Program-made: the position numbers and the translations under genes | Shown: positions 25,444 through 33,459 of the stretch, in pieces | Numbering within the stretch: position 1 is the stretch's first letter | How the letters are laid out: the number at the start of each line of letters is the position of its first letter | NCBI GenBank assembly: GCA_018711525.1 | Contig: DVIF01000090.1 | Coordinates: 1 to 37,290, forward strand | DNA length: 37,290 nt | Direction of reading: 5' to 3' | Origin: Candidatus Ornithospirochaeta stercorigallinarum | GTDB taxonomy: Bacteria; Spirochaetota; Spirochaetia; Sphaerochaetales; Sphaerochaetaceae | Notes under the pieces: generated by a model | Told to the model about the DNA's origin: nothing | The model's input: the letters and a program-made list of their open reading frames with translations, nothing else | Databases searched by the model: none

Positions 25444-26596
25444 ACCCCCTTCCTGTAATATGCATGAACCTATATAGGAAAGCACATTCTGTTATCGTAA
25501 GGAAATAGCTGAATCCGTCAGCACTGAAGAACGGCATTGAAATCCCACTGGATGGGATTACGGAGCATGAAGACAGCATGCTCAGCAATGACTTGAAGAC
25601 AATCATGAAAGAAAAAGACAGGGATACGATCCTTATATAATCATCCCCGCTCTTTTTACTCCTGTGAGCACATCTTATGTTCAAAAACAGGAAGAGGAAG
25701 AAGAAAAGGAGGATCATCAGAGTCCCTACAAGACCTACTTCCTCTGCGATGACCGCATAGACATATTCATCTTCGACATTACCTATCTGCCCAAGCTTAT
25801 AATAGGATGATCCTATCCCTTTGCCGAATATCCCACCTTCAGCAATAGCAGAAAGGCAGTTGGAGGCACTAAGGGCATCAGAGGTGTCCCAGTAGTAAGG
25901 CATGAGACGTGAGAAGAAACTGCTGAGGAATGTCTGGGATGAGAGGATCACAAAGACGACAAGTGTAAGATTGAACAGAAGATAGAAGAAAACATACCTC
26001 CTGCTCATCGATGCCGCATGAAGGGCGACACTCATCGTAAGGAAGAACAGTATCGAATAACAGAAGTTCTTCGAGAGCGTCATCATCAGCGTGATGAGAA
26101 GACTGAGGATGAAGAATGCAAGATAGAAATACCCCCTGCCCTCCTTCTCCCTTATCCTAGGCAGGATGTATGCAAGCATCAGCACAGATGAGAATATCAT
26201 GGCATCCGAACCATTTAGATCGGGAAACCCTGAGAGTATGCTCACATTCTCTCCACCGAGGGAAGAGATTACATTCATGGCAAGGAGGATGAAAGACAAA
26301 GGAAGAGTGAAATAGAAAAGCTTCTCAAGTTTTGCTCTCGGCATGAAGAAAAGGACGATTCCCGTTATCATGGCAAAGAAGCCGAATGTGACCATCTCCA
26401 AAAGATAATGATAATGGCTGAGCCCTTCGCGGATTGCACTATCATAACTGGCACTGTATGCCATGATGAGACCGAAGAGCATCAGGACTGCGACGACACA
26501 GAGGAATGTAAAGGGACTGAGGGAGCCTGAGAGCTCGTCAGTAGAATAATCAGTCAATGTAAAATCATCGTAATCCTTCGAGTATTCTTCTCTCAT
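25424..26596 (-). CDS. ftsW: Divergent FtsW-like SEDS family membrane protein
   Basis: SEDS proteins polymerise lipid II into glycan strands. This 390-residue protein has about ten membrane helices and the recognisable core GGIFGKGIGSSYYKLGQ and YAVIAEEVGLVG (256-290). Several family-defining residues are changed. Where active enzymes have PExHTDFIFA with the catalytic aspartate, there is GNVEDEYVYA (272-281, Glu at that position). QPSE is replaced by NGSD (128-131). The C-terminal PFxSxGGSS is PFFSADGFS (355-363). Polymerase activity is therefore doubtful. It heads a second half of the division cluster with its own likely promoter and is followed by ftsQ with a 20-nt overlap. Confidence 0.82.
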   Translation of the reverse strand: MREEYSKDYDDFTLTDYSTDELSGSLSPFTFLCVVAVLMLFGLIMAYSASYDSAIREGLSHYHYLLEMVTFGFFAMITGIVLFFMPRAKLEKLFYFTLPLSFILLAMNVISSLGGENVSILSGFPDLNGSDAMIFSSVLMLAYILPRIREKEGRGYFYLAFFILSLLITLMMTLSKNFCYSILFFLTMSVALHAASMSRRYVFFYLLFNLTLVVFVILSSQTFLSSFFSRLMPYYWDTSDALSASNCLSAIAEGGIFGKGIGSSYYKLGQIGNVEDEYVYAVIAEEVGLVGTLMILLFFFLFLFLNIRCAHRSKKSGDDYIRIVSLSFSFMIVFKSLLSMLSSCSVIPSSGISMPFFSADGFSYFLTITECAFLYRFMHITGRGYEKVRD

Positions 26597-26681
26597 CTTG
26601 TCGAGTGCTCACTCCATCCTTGATCGATTTACTTATCCGATATCATCTTGTGAAAAGATGAGCATCCGACATCCCTACTTT

Positions 26682-26709
26682 ATTATATATAGAGAGATAG
26701 ATAGGTAAA
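26682..26709 (-). promoter_or_regulatory. Probable promoter of ftsW-ftsQ-ftsA-ftsZ
   Basis: TATAAT (minus strand, 26687-26682) lies 16 bp from TTTACC (26709-26704), about 85 bp upstream of the ftsW-like ATG. A small hairpin (CATCTT/AAGATG, about 26644-26660) lies between promoter and gene. The rest of the 26597-26778 gap shows no coding sequence. Confidence 0.45.
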
Positions 26710-26751
26710 TCCTCTCATCTCAATTTATCATGCATCATTGCCATAGGCAAG

Positions 26752-26775
26752 CCTTAAGAAAAGGAGCTCCTCCTT
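26752..26775 (-). terminator. Possible weak terminator after the ftsL-like gene
   Basis: AAGGAG-GAG-CTCCTT (26775-26761 on the minus strand) is followed by TTCTTAA, 3 bp after the ftsL-like stop. The 3-nt loop and short T-tract make it weak. It would split the division cluster into two transcripts. Confidence 0.4.
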
Positions 26776-26778
26776 CAA

Positions 26779-27057
26779 TTAATTATGCGCAGAAAGACGC
26801 ATGGAAAGCTCGTTTACAGAGGCGAGCACCACCATATCCTCCCTTTCTGCCGCATTCTCCGCCATGCTCGTGCGTATGCGTCTCTCCTCCTGATCGAGTT
26901 CTGCAAGTGCGATCTCATCACTTCTGATCTTCATCTCCAGGCTGTGGTTCACACCAATCTGCCAGAGTGGGACGAAGAGTGCGAAGAACATGAATATGAA
27001 AGCCATTATGATTATGGCCTTCTCTTTTATATCGAATCTGAATGTACTCTCTCTCAT
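26779..27057 (-). CDS. ftsL: FtsL-like bitopic division protein
   Basis: The 92-residue protein has a short cytoplasmic N-terminus, one membrane helix (about 13-33) and a C-terminal stretch with heptad-like hydrophobic spacing (LEMKIRSDEIALAELDQEERRIR), the usual FtsL layout. FtsL proteins are too variable to identify by sequence, so the call rests on size, topology and its position straight after rsmH, with a 4-nt ATGA overlap. ftsI, which normally follows, is missing. Confidence 0.75.
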   Translation of the reverse strand: MRESTFRFDIKEKAIIIMAFIFMFFALFVPLWQIGVNHSLEMKIRSDEIALAELDQEERRIRTSMAENAAEREDMVVLASVNELSMRLSAHN

Positions 27058-27944
27058 ATCTTTTCAACCACCCTGAGTTTTGCGCTTCTGCTCGGCGCGT
27101 TCTCCTTCTCCTCCTCAGCTGTTGGAATGACAGGTTTCTTGGTTATTATCCTTATCTGAGGATTCTCCTTGGCCTCCTCATCCTTGAATGTCCACTTTAC
27201 AATCCTGTCTTCAAGGCTGTGGAAGGTTATGACCCCGATGCGTCCACCTCTCTTAAGCACCCTGATGGCTTCAAGAAGGGAAGGTCGTATCCTGTCGAGC
27301 TCGCCATTGACTTCAATCCTCAATGCCTGGAATGTCCTTGTCGCGGGATTGATTCTTCCATAGCGGTACTCTTTAGGAACAGCATGGAAGATTATATCTT
27401 CTGCCTCCTTGCTGGTCTTTATGGGCTCAAGTTTTCTTCTTTCGACGAACGCTCTTGCAATACGTCTTGAATATCTCTCTTCCCCATAACGATATATCAA
27501 ATCAGCAAGGTCTTCCTCGCTGTAGCTGTTGACGATATGTGCCGCACTTAGGGATGCGTTTTTATTGAGCCGCATGTCAAGTGGCTCGTCTTTTCTGAAC
27601 GAAAATCCCCTTCTGCTCTCCTCATAATGGAAAATAGAGATTCCGAGGTCAAAGAGGATTCTGTCTGCACTTTCACTTTCCGCATTCCTCAGATAGTCAT
27701 CAAACCATGCGTTCACAGCTTTGAACCTTCCAGGGTATACGGAAAGACGTTCTATCGCCTTCTTCTGGATCTCCTCATCCCGGTCGATGCCGATGACGTG
27801 CAGACGGGGAAAGCGCTCAAGGAAAAGGTTGCTATGGCCACCTTCCCCCGTCGTGCAGTCAATCATCACAGCATCTTCATCCGTACTCAACGCAAGATAT
27901 TCCAGCACGCTTTCATGAAGTACAGGGTAATGAAGGATCTCCAT
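27054..27944 (-). CDS. rsmH: 16S rRNA (cytosine-1402-N4) methyltransferase RsmH
   Basis: RsmH (MraW) methylates C1402 of 16S rRNA using S-adenosylmethionine. The 296-residue protein begins HYPVLHESVLEYL and has the SAM motif DCTTGEGGHS, FDLGIS, SFRKDEPLDMRLN, and the closing GVITFHSLEDRIVKW. The ATG at 27944 shares one base with the mraZ stop (TGATG) and has GAGGAG 9 nt upstream. Confidence 0.97.
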   Translation of the reverse strand: MEILHYPVLHESVLEYLALSTDEDAVMIDCTTGEGGHSNLFLERFPRLHVIGIDRDEEIQKKAIERLSVYPGRFKAVNAWFDDYLRNAESESADRILFDLGISIFHYEESRRGFSFRKDEPLDMRLNKNASLSAAHIVNSYSEEDLADLIYRYGEERYSRRIARAFVERRKLEPIKTSKEAEDIIFHAVPKEYRYGRINPATRTFQALRIEVNGELDRIRPSLLEAIRVLKRGGRIGVITFHSLEDRIVKWTFKDEEAKENPQIRIITKKPVIPTAEEEKENAPSRSAKLRVVEKI

Positions 27945-28399
27945 CACATCGTACTCCTCAGCCTATCAGCTAAGCTGGATATGCTCTCGCTCTCTTCTTC
28001 CATTGCCTTATTATAGATTTCAGAGTTCCAGACTTCTATTGCATAACCAGTTCCAACCAAGACTACCTCGCTCTTAGTCAGAATTGAATATTTCTCTCTC
28101 AAGTTCTGTGGTATGTTGATTCTTCCTGACGCATCCTGCTCTATGTATACGGCAGGAGAGATGAGTCTTCTAATTAGACTGCGCTTTCCGCTGTCAAACA
28201 TTGCGGTGTCAGAGGAAAGCACAGCCTGGGAAAACCGATCTTCGAAGTAGGAAGGAGTCATAAGCATCAAATGGTTCTCATCAAGACCGGGAAGTACAAC
28301 AAGCTCCTGGGACTGTAGAGCCTGACGCATGCGGGCAGGAAGTAGAATCCTACCTTTGTCATCAACGTTAGTACTGTAAATCCCCGTAATCATCTTCAT
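27944..28399 (-). CDS. mraZ: Transcriptional regulator MraZ
   Basis: MraZ is a ring-forming AbrB-fold DNA-binding protein that controls its own division cluster. At 151 residues it has both DxxGR repeats: DDKGRILLPARMR near the N-terminus and DASGRINIPQNLRE in the middle. I chose the ATG at 28399 (MKMITGIYS), preceded by GGTGA; an ATG two codons further is also possible. It is the first gene of mraZ-rsmH-ftsL, with a five-box operator-like array immediately upstream. Confidence 0.95.
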   Translation of the reverse strand: MKMITGIYSTNVDDKGRILLPARMRQALQSQELVVLPGLDENHLMLMTPSYFEDRFSQAVLSSDTAMFDSGKRSLIRRLISPAVYIEQDASGRINIPQNLREKYSILTKSEVVLVGTGYAIEVWNSEIYNKAMEEESESISSLADRLRSTM

Positions 28400-28407
28400 A
28401 AGTTTCA

Positions 28408-28463
28408 CCACTTTATGGGAAATGCCACCACTTCTTGACACTAACTTACACTAACTACCACTC
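28408..28463 (-). promoter_or_regulatory. Probable MraZ operator: five AGTG boxes on a 10-bp register
   Basis: CACT on the plus strand (AGTG on the minus strand) begins at 28409, 28429, 28439, 28449 and 28459, exactly multiples of 10 bp apart, with only the 28419 position empty. Three boxes extend to AGTGGT and two to TAGTGT. MraZ rings in other bacteria bind several short GTG- or TGGG-containing boxes at 10-bp spacing in front of mraZ. A possible promoter (TTGATA 28497-28492, 17 bp, TAGTTG 28474-28469) lies just upstream, so binding here would cover the start site. The array ends 9 bp before the mraZ ATG. Confidence 0.72.
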
Positions 28464-28650
28464 TTTTGCAACTAAAAATTTAATTTTTATTTATCAAAGA
28501 TATGAAAAACTGTGATGTTTTATTAAGAAAATATCTTTTTATTTATTACAGTATAAGAAATTAAAAATTTTTATGCTTTAAATTTCAAATTTCATTCCCG
28601 CTCGATGGGGGAAATTCCCATGATTGTTTAGGAAATGGGATGATATCAGC

Positions 28651-28694
28651 GAAAAAAAAAGATCCTCTCAATCTGAATTGTGATTGGAGGACCC
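28651..28694 (-). terminator. Rho-independent terminator of the GH57/DUF4912 operon
   Basis: A roughly 12-bp imperfect stem (28661-28673 with 28682-28693) is followed on the minus strand by nine T residues. It lies 25 bp after the GH57 stop. The remaining 28500-28650 stretch is AT-rich and holds no gene I can support. Confidence 0.85.
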
Positions 28695-28718
28695 TTGGAA
28701 ACGGGAAAAGAAGATTTC

Positions 28719-30317
28719 CTACTGACTCTTCTTCTCGGGGCGGAAGATATTGTAGTCGATGTTCGGGAATATCGCATTCCTCTTCTCCGCCTTGATAAGC
28801 CATTCGGTGTTCACCGTGTTCTTGCACATAGAGGAATATACCACATTGAATGACCCGAGATGATTCCTCAGCCTCTTCTCCGCATAGGTGACACTTGTAT
28901 TGTCATGCATGATGTACGGCCAGTCGGAACTCATCGCCAGGAGGACCTCCCTGCTCGCCTGGTTGAGGAACCTTCCCTTCAGCGATCCCTGGTCGGGGAA
29001 ACGCTCGGTAAGCTCCTCCATCCTCTCTATTGCCTGATGGATATGCCTGTAGATCCAGACATTCGAGCCGTCGAGCCATGTATCGGAGAAACCACCACGC
29101 CCCCATGAGCATCCGTTGATATACAGTCTCTCACTCTCGATATGAGGGTCCCTGAGACATTCTGAAGATGTGGTGAGCTTCACATCATCACTATCTGCAC
29201 ATTTCCTTAGGAGCTGCTCGAGGAACTCTATGCCCTCATACCATCTGTGTCCGAAAAGCTCTGCGTCATAACAGAGGTTGAAAAGAGGATTGTCGATTGA
29301 GAAGCTGGAAAGCATTATACCCTTCCGTGCTATGTGGTAAAGATAATTATCCACATGAAGGGCGACCTTGCTCCTGGCCTTATCGGGATCATAAAGCGCC
29401 TTCTCATCGGTCCTGCCTGTTATCTTGAAATACTTGAATCCAGTAAAGACCCTTACATCGGGCTCATGTATGTACGGACGGATATAGTCAAGTGGAAGGT
29501 CGTATCCGATATCCCGATAGAACTCCCTGTAGTCGACATCACATGGATAGCCGCTTGTGCTGTTCCAGATAAGACTTGTGATGCTCCAGTCACGGACAAA
29601 ACCATTTACACCGCTTGGAAGCTCAACAGGACGGTATCCACCGCCAAGACTCTTGTCGCGGCTTGAAATTACAGAATGGCTTGGAAGCTGGCAGTACTTG
29701 ATGCCGTATTTCTTAAGAACTTCATCGAGTCCGGGATAATATCCACACTCGGGGAGCCAGAATCCGTCAGGATGGTATCCGAAAACATCATGGAATGTGC
29801 TGATACCAAGGGAGACCTGGGCCTCTATTGCCGTAGGATACTCCATGTAAAGCGGCAGATAGGCATGGGTTGCAGCTGTGGTCATCAGTTCAATCCTGCC
29901 GTTCTTATTCAATCTTTTAAGAACAGGGATGATGCTGTTGCCGTTATCCTCGTAGAACTTCCAGTTCATCTCGAGTTTTTTCAAATACATGCTGGCAAGC
30001 CTGAGTGTATCCTTCTCCCCCTTCAGGCGTTGCTCCTCCTTCCTTCCCAGTTCCATATGAAGCTTCATATATGATGCGAAACGCTCATTCAGTGCCTCAT
30101 CTGTAAGCATTGTGAGAAGAGTCGGAGAGAAGCAGAAAGTCACTTTGAAATCAATTCCTTCCTCATCAAGACGATCCATGAGGGAGAGAAGAGGGATATA
30201 ACTCTCGTTAAGGGACTCGAAAAGCCAGTCTTCCTCTAAAAAGCGTGGATACTCAAGATGCCTTACATAAGGCAGGTGAGCATGTAATATCAAATTGATC
30301 CTGTTCTTATTACTCAT
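28719..30317 (-). CDS. GH57 glycoside hydrolase, 1,4-alpha-glucan branching enzyme type
   Basis: The 532-residue protein opens with the GH57 motif NLILHAHLPYVRH. The catalytic glutamate is in GFWLPECGYYPGLDEVL, and the catalytic aspartate in NLCYDAELFGHRWYEG. It has the C-terminal helical region typical of branching enzymes of this family (YINGCSWGRGGFSDTWLDGSN). These enzymes introduce alpha-1,6 branches in glycogen-like glucans. The ATG at 30317 follows GGAGGGGAGA and overlaps the DUF4912 gene by 8 nt, suggesting joint production. Branching rather than amylolytic activity is inferred from resemblance. Confidence 0.9.
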   Translation of the reverse strand: MSNKNRINLILHAHLPYVRHLEYPRFLEEDWLFESLNESYIPLLSLMDRLDEEGIDFKVTFCFSPTLLTMLTDEALNERFASYMKLHMELGRKEEQRLKGEKDTLRLASMYLKKLEMNWKFYEDNGNSIIPVLKRLNKNGRIELMTTAATHAYLPLYMEYPTAIEAQVSLGISTFHDVFGYHPDGFWLPECGYYPGLDEVLKKYGIKYCQLPSHSVISSRDKSLGGGYRPVELPSGVNGFVRDWSITSLIWNSTSGYPCDVDYREFYRDIGYDLPLDYIRPYIHEPDVRVFTGFKYFKITGRTDEKALYDPDKARSKVALHVDNYLYHIARKGIMLSSFSIDNPLFNLCYDAELFGHRWYEGIEFLEQLLRKCADSDDVKLTTSSECLRDPHIESERLYINGCSWGRGGFSDTWLDGSNVWIYRHIHQAIERMEELTERFPDQGSLKGRFLNQASREVLLAMSSDWPYIMHDNTSVTYAEKRLRNHLGSFNVVYSSMCKNTVNTEWLIKAEKRNAIFPNIDYNIFRPEKKSQ

Positions 30318-31014
30318 TCTCCCCTCCCTCTGCAAACTGCAATATCTCATCTACCAGAGAATTCTCAGCGACATAACCTTCCTTAGTCGTTAAAAGGGAG
30401 AGATAGATTTTGAAGAGATTGTCATTGTCCTTGATCTCTTCCTTGTGCTCAAGCCAATATGGCTGGGCAAGCTTTATACGGGATGAATGGGCAAGCTCCA
30501 GATCCTCACCAGCTGCATCTACAATCAGAGAGACATAGCACTCTCCACCATCGGATGGAAGAGAGACCGTCCACTCGGTATCCTCTATCGATACAGGGAT
30601 GTCGAAACTCTCATTGACCCCGTTCCTAACCACTGTTGTCCTGAGCTTCAATTCACCCTTCTTAAGATCTTCCAGCCTTGTCAGGTCCTGAGGGGAAATA
30701 CCCCAGTAGCAGTATGCCCAGTCGGGGTTCTTATAAAGAAGATGGATTTCAGTATTGGGATAGCTTTCAGGAAGCTCCTCGACACCCGGAAGCTCAACTA
30801 CGTTCTTATCTATGTCCCTATAGTCGGTTATGCCATAAAGGAAGCGTCTGTTGACATCAGCCCTTTCTGCTACATCATCCTCTTCCTCATAGATCTCTCG
30901 GAGAATCTGTATCAGCTCCTCCCTCTCAAGGGTCTCGTAGTTCTCTATGCCCTCACCTTCGGCAATGTTTCTTAGTTCTTGAGTTGATAGCGAATCAATT
31001 TTAATTAAAATCAT
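30310..31014 (-). CDS. DUF4912 domain protein
   Basis: The 234-residue protein has an N-terminal SAP/Rho-N-like helical motif (SLSTQELRNIAEGEGIENYETLEREELIQIL), then a DUF4912 region (about 85-200) with LLYKNPDWAYCYWGIS and SLIVDAAGEDLE. The function of DUF4912 is not known. The sequence resembles an immunoglobulin-like carbohydrate-associated module and is found beside GH57 genes. AAGGGA lies 7 nt before the ATG, and it is translationally coupled to the branching enzyme. A role in glucan binding or enzyme scaffolding is inferred only from context. Confidence 0.82.
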   Translation of the reverse strand: MILIKIDSLSTQELRNIAEGEGIENYETLEREELIQILREIYEEEDDVAERADVNRRFLYGITDYRDIDKNVVELPGVEELPESYPNTEIHLLYKNPDWAYCYWGISPQDLTRLEDLKKGELKLRTTVVRNGVNESFDIPVSIEDTEWTVSLPSDGGECYVSLIVDAAGEDLELAHSSRIKLAQPYWLEHKEEIKDNDNLFKIYLSLLTTKEGYVAENSLVDEILQFAEGGENE

Positions 31015-31036
31015 TCAGGGTCCCTTTGCTTTTTTA

Positions 31037-31066
31037 AATTTACCGAAATAAAGTGTTCTTAGTCAA
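31037..31066 (-). promoter_or_regulatory. Probable promoter of the DUF4912-GH57 operon
   Basis: TTGACT (31066-31061) and TAAATT (31042-31037) on the minus strand are 18 bp apart, 22 bp upstream of the ATG at 31014. Confidence 0.55.
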
Positions 31067-31134
31067 GTTTTCACACAAGATGGAACATATATTATGGCTA
31101 AAGTCTAAAATTTGCTTTCTTTTGAGCCCAATTA

Positions 31135-31143
31135 TGATAGAAT
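31135..31143 (+). promoter_or_regulatory. Extended -10 element of the GH57/DUF3536 gene
   Basis: TGATAGAAT fits an extended -10 (TGN-TANNAT). It ends 9 nt before the ATG at 31153, so the leader would be only about 2-4 nt. There is no Shine-Dalgarno sequence. Confidence 0.4.
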
Positions 31144-31152
31144 TTTCCTGAA

Positions 31153-33459
31153 ATGAACGAATTTGATGATTGTCTAGACCTGTGTCTCCACGCACACTTC
31201 TTCCAACCCCAGAGGGAGAACCCCCTTACAGGCATAATCGGAAGGCAGGAATCAGCCTATCCGTATATAAACTGGAATGAGAAGATATACAACGACTGCT
31301 ACAGTGCAAATGCACACTCCAGATATCTTAATGAATATGGAAAGATAAAGAGCATATCAAACAACTACGAGGATATCTCCTTCGACTTCGGTCCGATGCT
31401 GCTGCACTGGATTGAGAAATACCATTACTCCACATATGAGCTGATCATAGAGGCGGACAGGATTTCCAAAGAACGTCTCGGGCATGGCAATGCGATAGCA
31501 CATCCATTCAACCATACCATCCTTGCACTTGAGAGCGCTGAAGACCAGAAGATCCAGATCGACTGGGGCATCACAGACTTCCAGGCAAGGTTCAACAGGG
31601 ATCCTGATGGAATCTGGCTTCCTGAGGCTGCAGTCAATCCTGATGTGATAGACAGTGTCGCGGAATTCGGAATCAAATTCGTCATACTCTCCCCTAGGCA
31701 ATGCAAGAAGATAGGTTCGAAGACATTCAAGGAAGGCTATAATGTCCCGACAGACAGGCCTTTCCTTCTCGAAGGGAGAAAAGGAAGCAAGGTCGCCTGC
31801 TTCTTCTATAATCAGAAAATAGCAAACGACATATCGTTCAACCATATACTGACAAGTGCAGACAACCTCTATTCAGCGCTTATGGAAGAGAAGAAGAAGG
31901 GTTCTGCTTTCATCCAGAGTGCAACAGATGGAGAGATCTACGGACATTACGAGCCATATGCCGACATGGCACTCTCCGCACTGATAAAAAAAGTGAAGGA
32001 GCGCTCGGATTTCAGATTCACAAACTACGCCTCCTTCCTCGAAAGACATCCGGCAGAAGAGGTGGCTGAGCTGTACAGGGGCTCGGATGGAATCGGCTCC
32101 TCATGGTCGGCAGTCGACGGTATTGAGAGATGGTATAAGAAAATAGAGAACAGCACTGTTCCACAGGAGACGCTTCAGAAATGGAGGATGGGGCTTAGAA
32201 CAGCACATAACCGCCTGATAATCAAGGAAAAGGAGATTTTCAACAAGGAAGTAAAGAGGATTTTCTCTTCCTCTCTTGATTCAAGCACACTTCTGCATCT
32301 TGCGGCGAAGGCAATAACAAGGAATGAGGGGATGGACTGTCTCATAGCACGCCTGCACACCCTCCATGATTTTCCTCAGGAGAACAACAGGGACGTTGCA
32401 GCGCTTCTAAGCGCGATGATGCTCAATAGGTTCAGCATCACATCTTCAGGGTTCTTCTTCACAGATGTCGCAGAGATAGATCCAAGACAGAACATCAGAT
32501 ATGCACTCTACTCCATAGAACTGCTGCAGCCGTACTGCGATGGAGACCTGCTATTGCCATACCTCTCAGACCTGAGGAAAGTCAAAAGCAGCCATGGGCT
32601 CAATGCGATGGACATAGCATGTGAGGAGCTCAAGGGTTTGAAAGGGGATACGGAAGCCGCCCTTGCTTTCTATCTCAACTATTCATTCGCCAGACCTCTG
32701 GATACACTGAATGAATATGGGAAGTTCTCTCTCAAATCATTCGAGAGAGTCAGGAACAGGACGATCCTTACAATCCATGACAACCGTCTTCTTGCTGAAT
32801 ACAGGTATGAGATAGTCTCACTATCAACCATCGAATGGGGAATAGACCTCTATCTGACTGTGAAAGACGACAGGCATTCCGTCCCTAAGCATTACAGGAT
32901 ATTCAGCAAGGACATACCAGAGTATCTGACGATACTTACATCGAAATGGATCGATACAAAGCTCAACGAGGTGACTTACAACGAAAGCGACAGCCTGATC
33001 AGGAACCTCTACAACTATGCACTGCTTTCAAAGAATAACAATTATCTTCCTCTTCTGACAGAGACAAGGGAGAACCTCGGACTTGCACAGAAGATCATCA
33101 AGTCATCATTTGCAGTCTCCCTGAAGAATGAGATGGAGGAAGGGACGAGGATAAAGCTCGATACCCTCATCGAATTCGTTACAAGAAATGGAGATGATGA
33201 CGAGAGGGGAACACTCATGACACTCTTCTCCTCCTTCATGGACTCGATGGCAGAAAGCATCCACAAGGAAGGTCTGAAGAAGGAGAACGCAAGAAACCTC
33301 ATAGGGGCCTTGCGCCTTGTGAGGAGAAACGGATATCAGCCGGACATCACAACAGCCCAGAACGAGGTCTATCCATATTATACCGGTAAAAAGGAAATAG
33401 ATAGCAGGATCACGGAAAACCAGAGAAAGGAGATTTTCAGGGACTTAAACTTCGAGTAG
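31153..33459 (+). CDS. GH57 family protein with DUF3536 C-terminal domain
   Basis: The 768-residue protein begins with the GH57 pattern LCLHAHFFQPQREN. The likely nucleophile glutamate is in GIWLPEAAVN and the acid/base aspartate in QSATDGEIYGHYEPY. The large C-terminal part (about 300-600) corresponds to DUF3536, found in long GH57 proteins annotated as alpha-amylase or alpha-mannosidase. Substrate is not predictable from sequence. It is divergent from the DUF4912-branching enzyme operon, suggesting a shared role in storage glucan metabolism. Its 3' end overlaps the convergent recN tail by 15 bp, with no terminator visible. Confidence 0.85.
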   Translation: MNEFDDCLDLCLHAHFFQPQRENPLTGIIGRQESAYPYINWNEKIYNDCYSANAHSRYLNEYGKIKSISNNYEDISFDFGPMLLHWIEKYHYSTYELIIEADRISKERLGHGNAIAHPFNHTILALESAEDQKIQIDWGITDFQARFNRDPDGIWLPEAAVNPDVIDSVAEFGIKFVILSPRQCKKIGSKTFKEGYNVPTDRPFLLEGRKGSKVACFFYNQKIANDISFNHILTSADNLYSALMEEKKKGSAFIQSATDGEIYGHYEPYADMALSALIKKVKERSDFRFTNYASFLERHPAEEVAELYRGSDGIGSSWSAVDGIERWYKKIENSTVPQETLQKWRMGLRTAHNRLIIKEKEIFNKEVKRIFSSSLDSSTLLHLAAKAITRNEGMDCLIARLHTLHDFPQENNRDVAALLSAMMLNRFSITSSGFFFTDVAEIDPRQNIRYALYSIELLQPYCDGDLLLPYLSDLRKVKSSHGLNAMDIACEELKGLKGDTEAALAFYLNYSFARPLDTLNEYGKFSLKSFERVRNRTILTIHDNRLLAEYRYEIVSLSTIEWGIDLYLTVKDDRHSVPKHYRIFSKDIPEYLTILTSKWIDTKLNEVTYNESDSLIRNLYNYALLSKNNNYLPLLTETRENLGLAQKIIKSSFAVSLKNEMEEGTRIKLDTLIEFVTRNGDDDERGTLMTLFSSFMDSMAESIHKEGLKKENARNLIGALRLVRRNGYQPDITTAQNEVYPYYTGKKEIDSRITENQRKEIFRDLNFE

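Noticed and set aside
26597-26778. Remnant of ftsI or a mur gene in the gap between ftsL-like and ftsW-like genes
   Set aside because: No reading frame in this interval resembles any of these proteins; only a promoter and small hairpins are visible.
28585-28827. Small open frame of 80 codons on the minus strand
   Set aside because: It overlaps the end of the GH57 gene in another frame and runs through the terminator, so it is not a gene.
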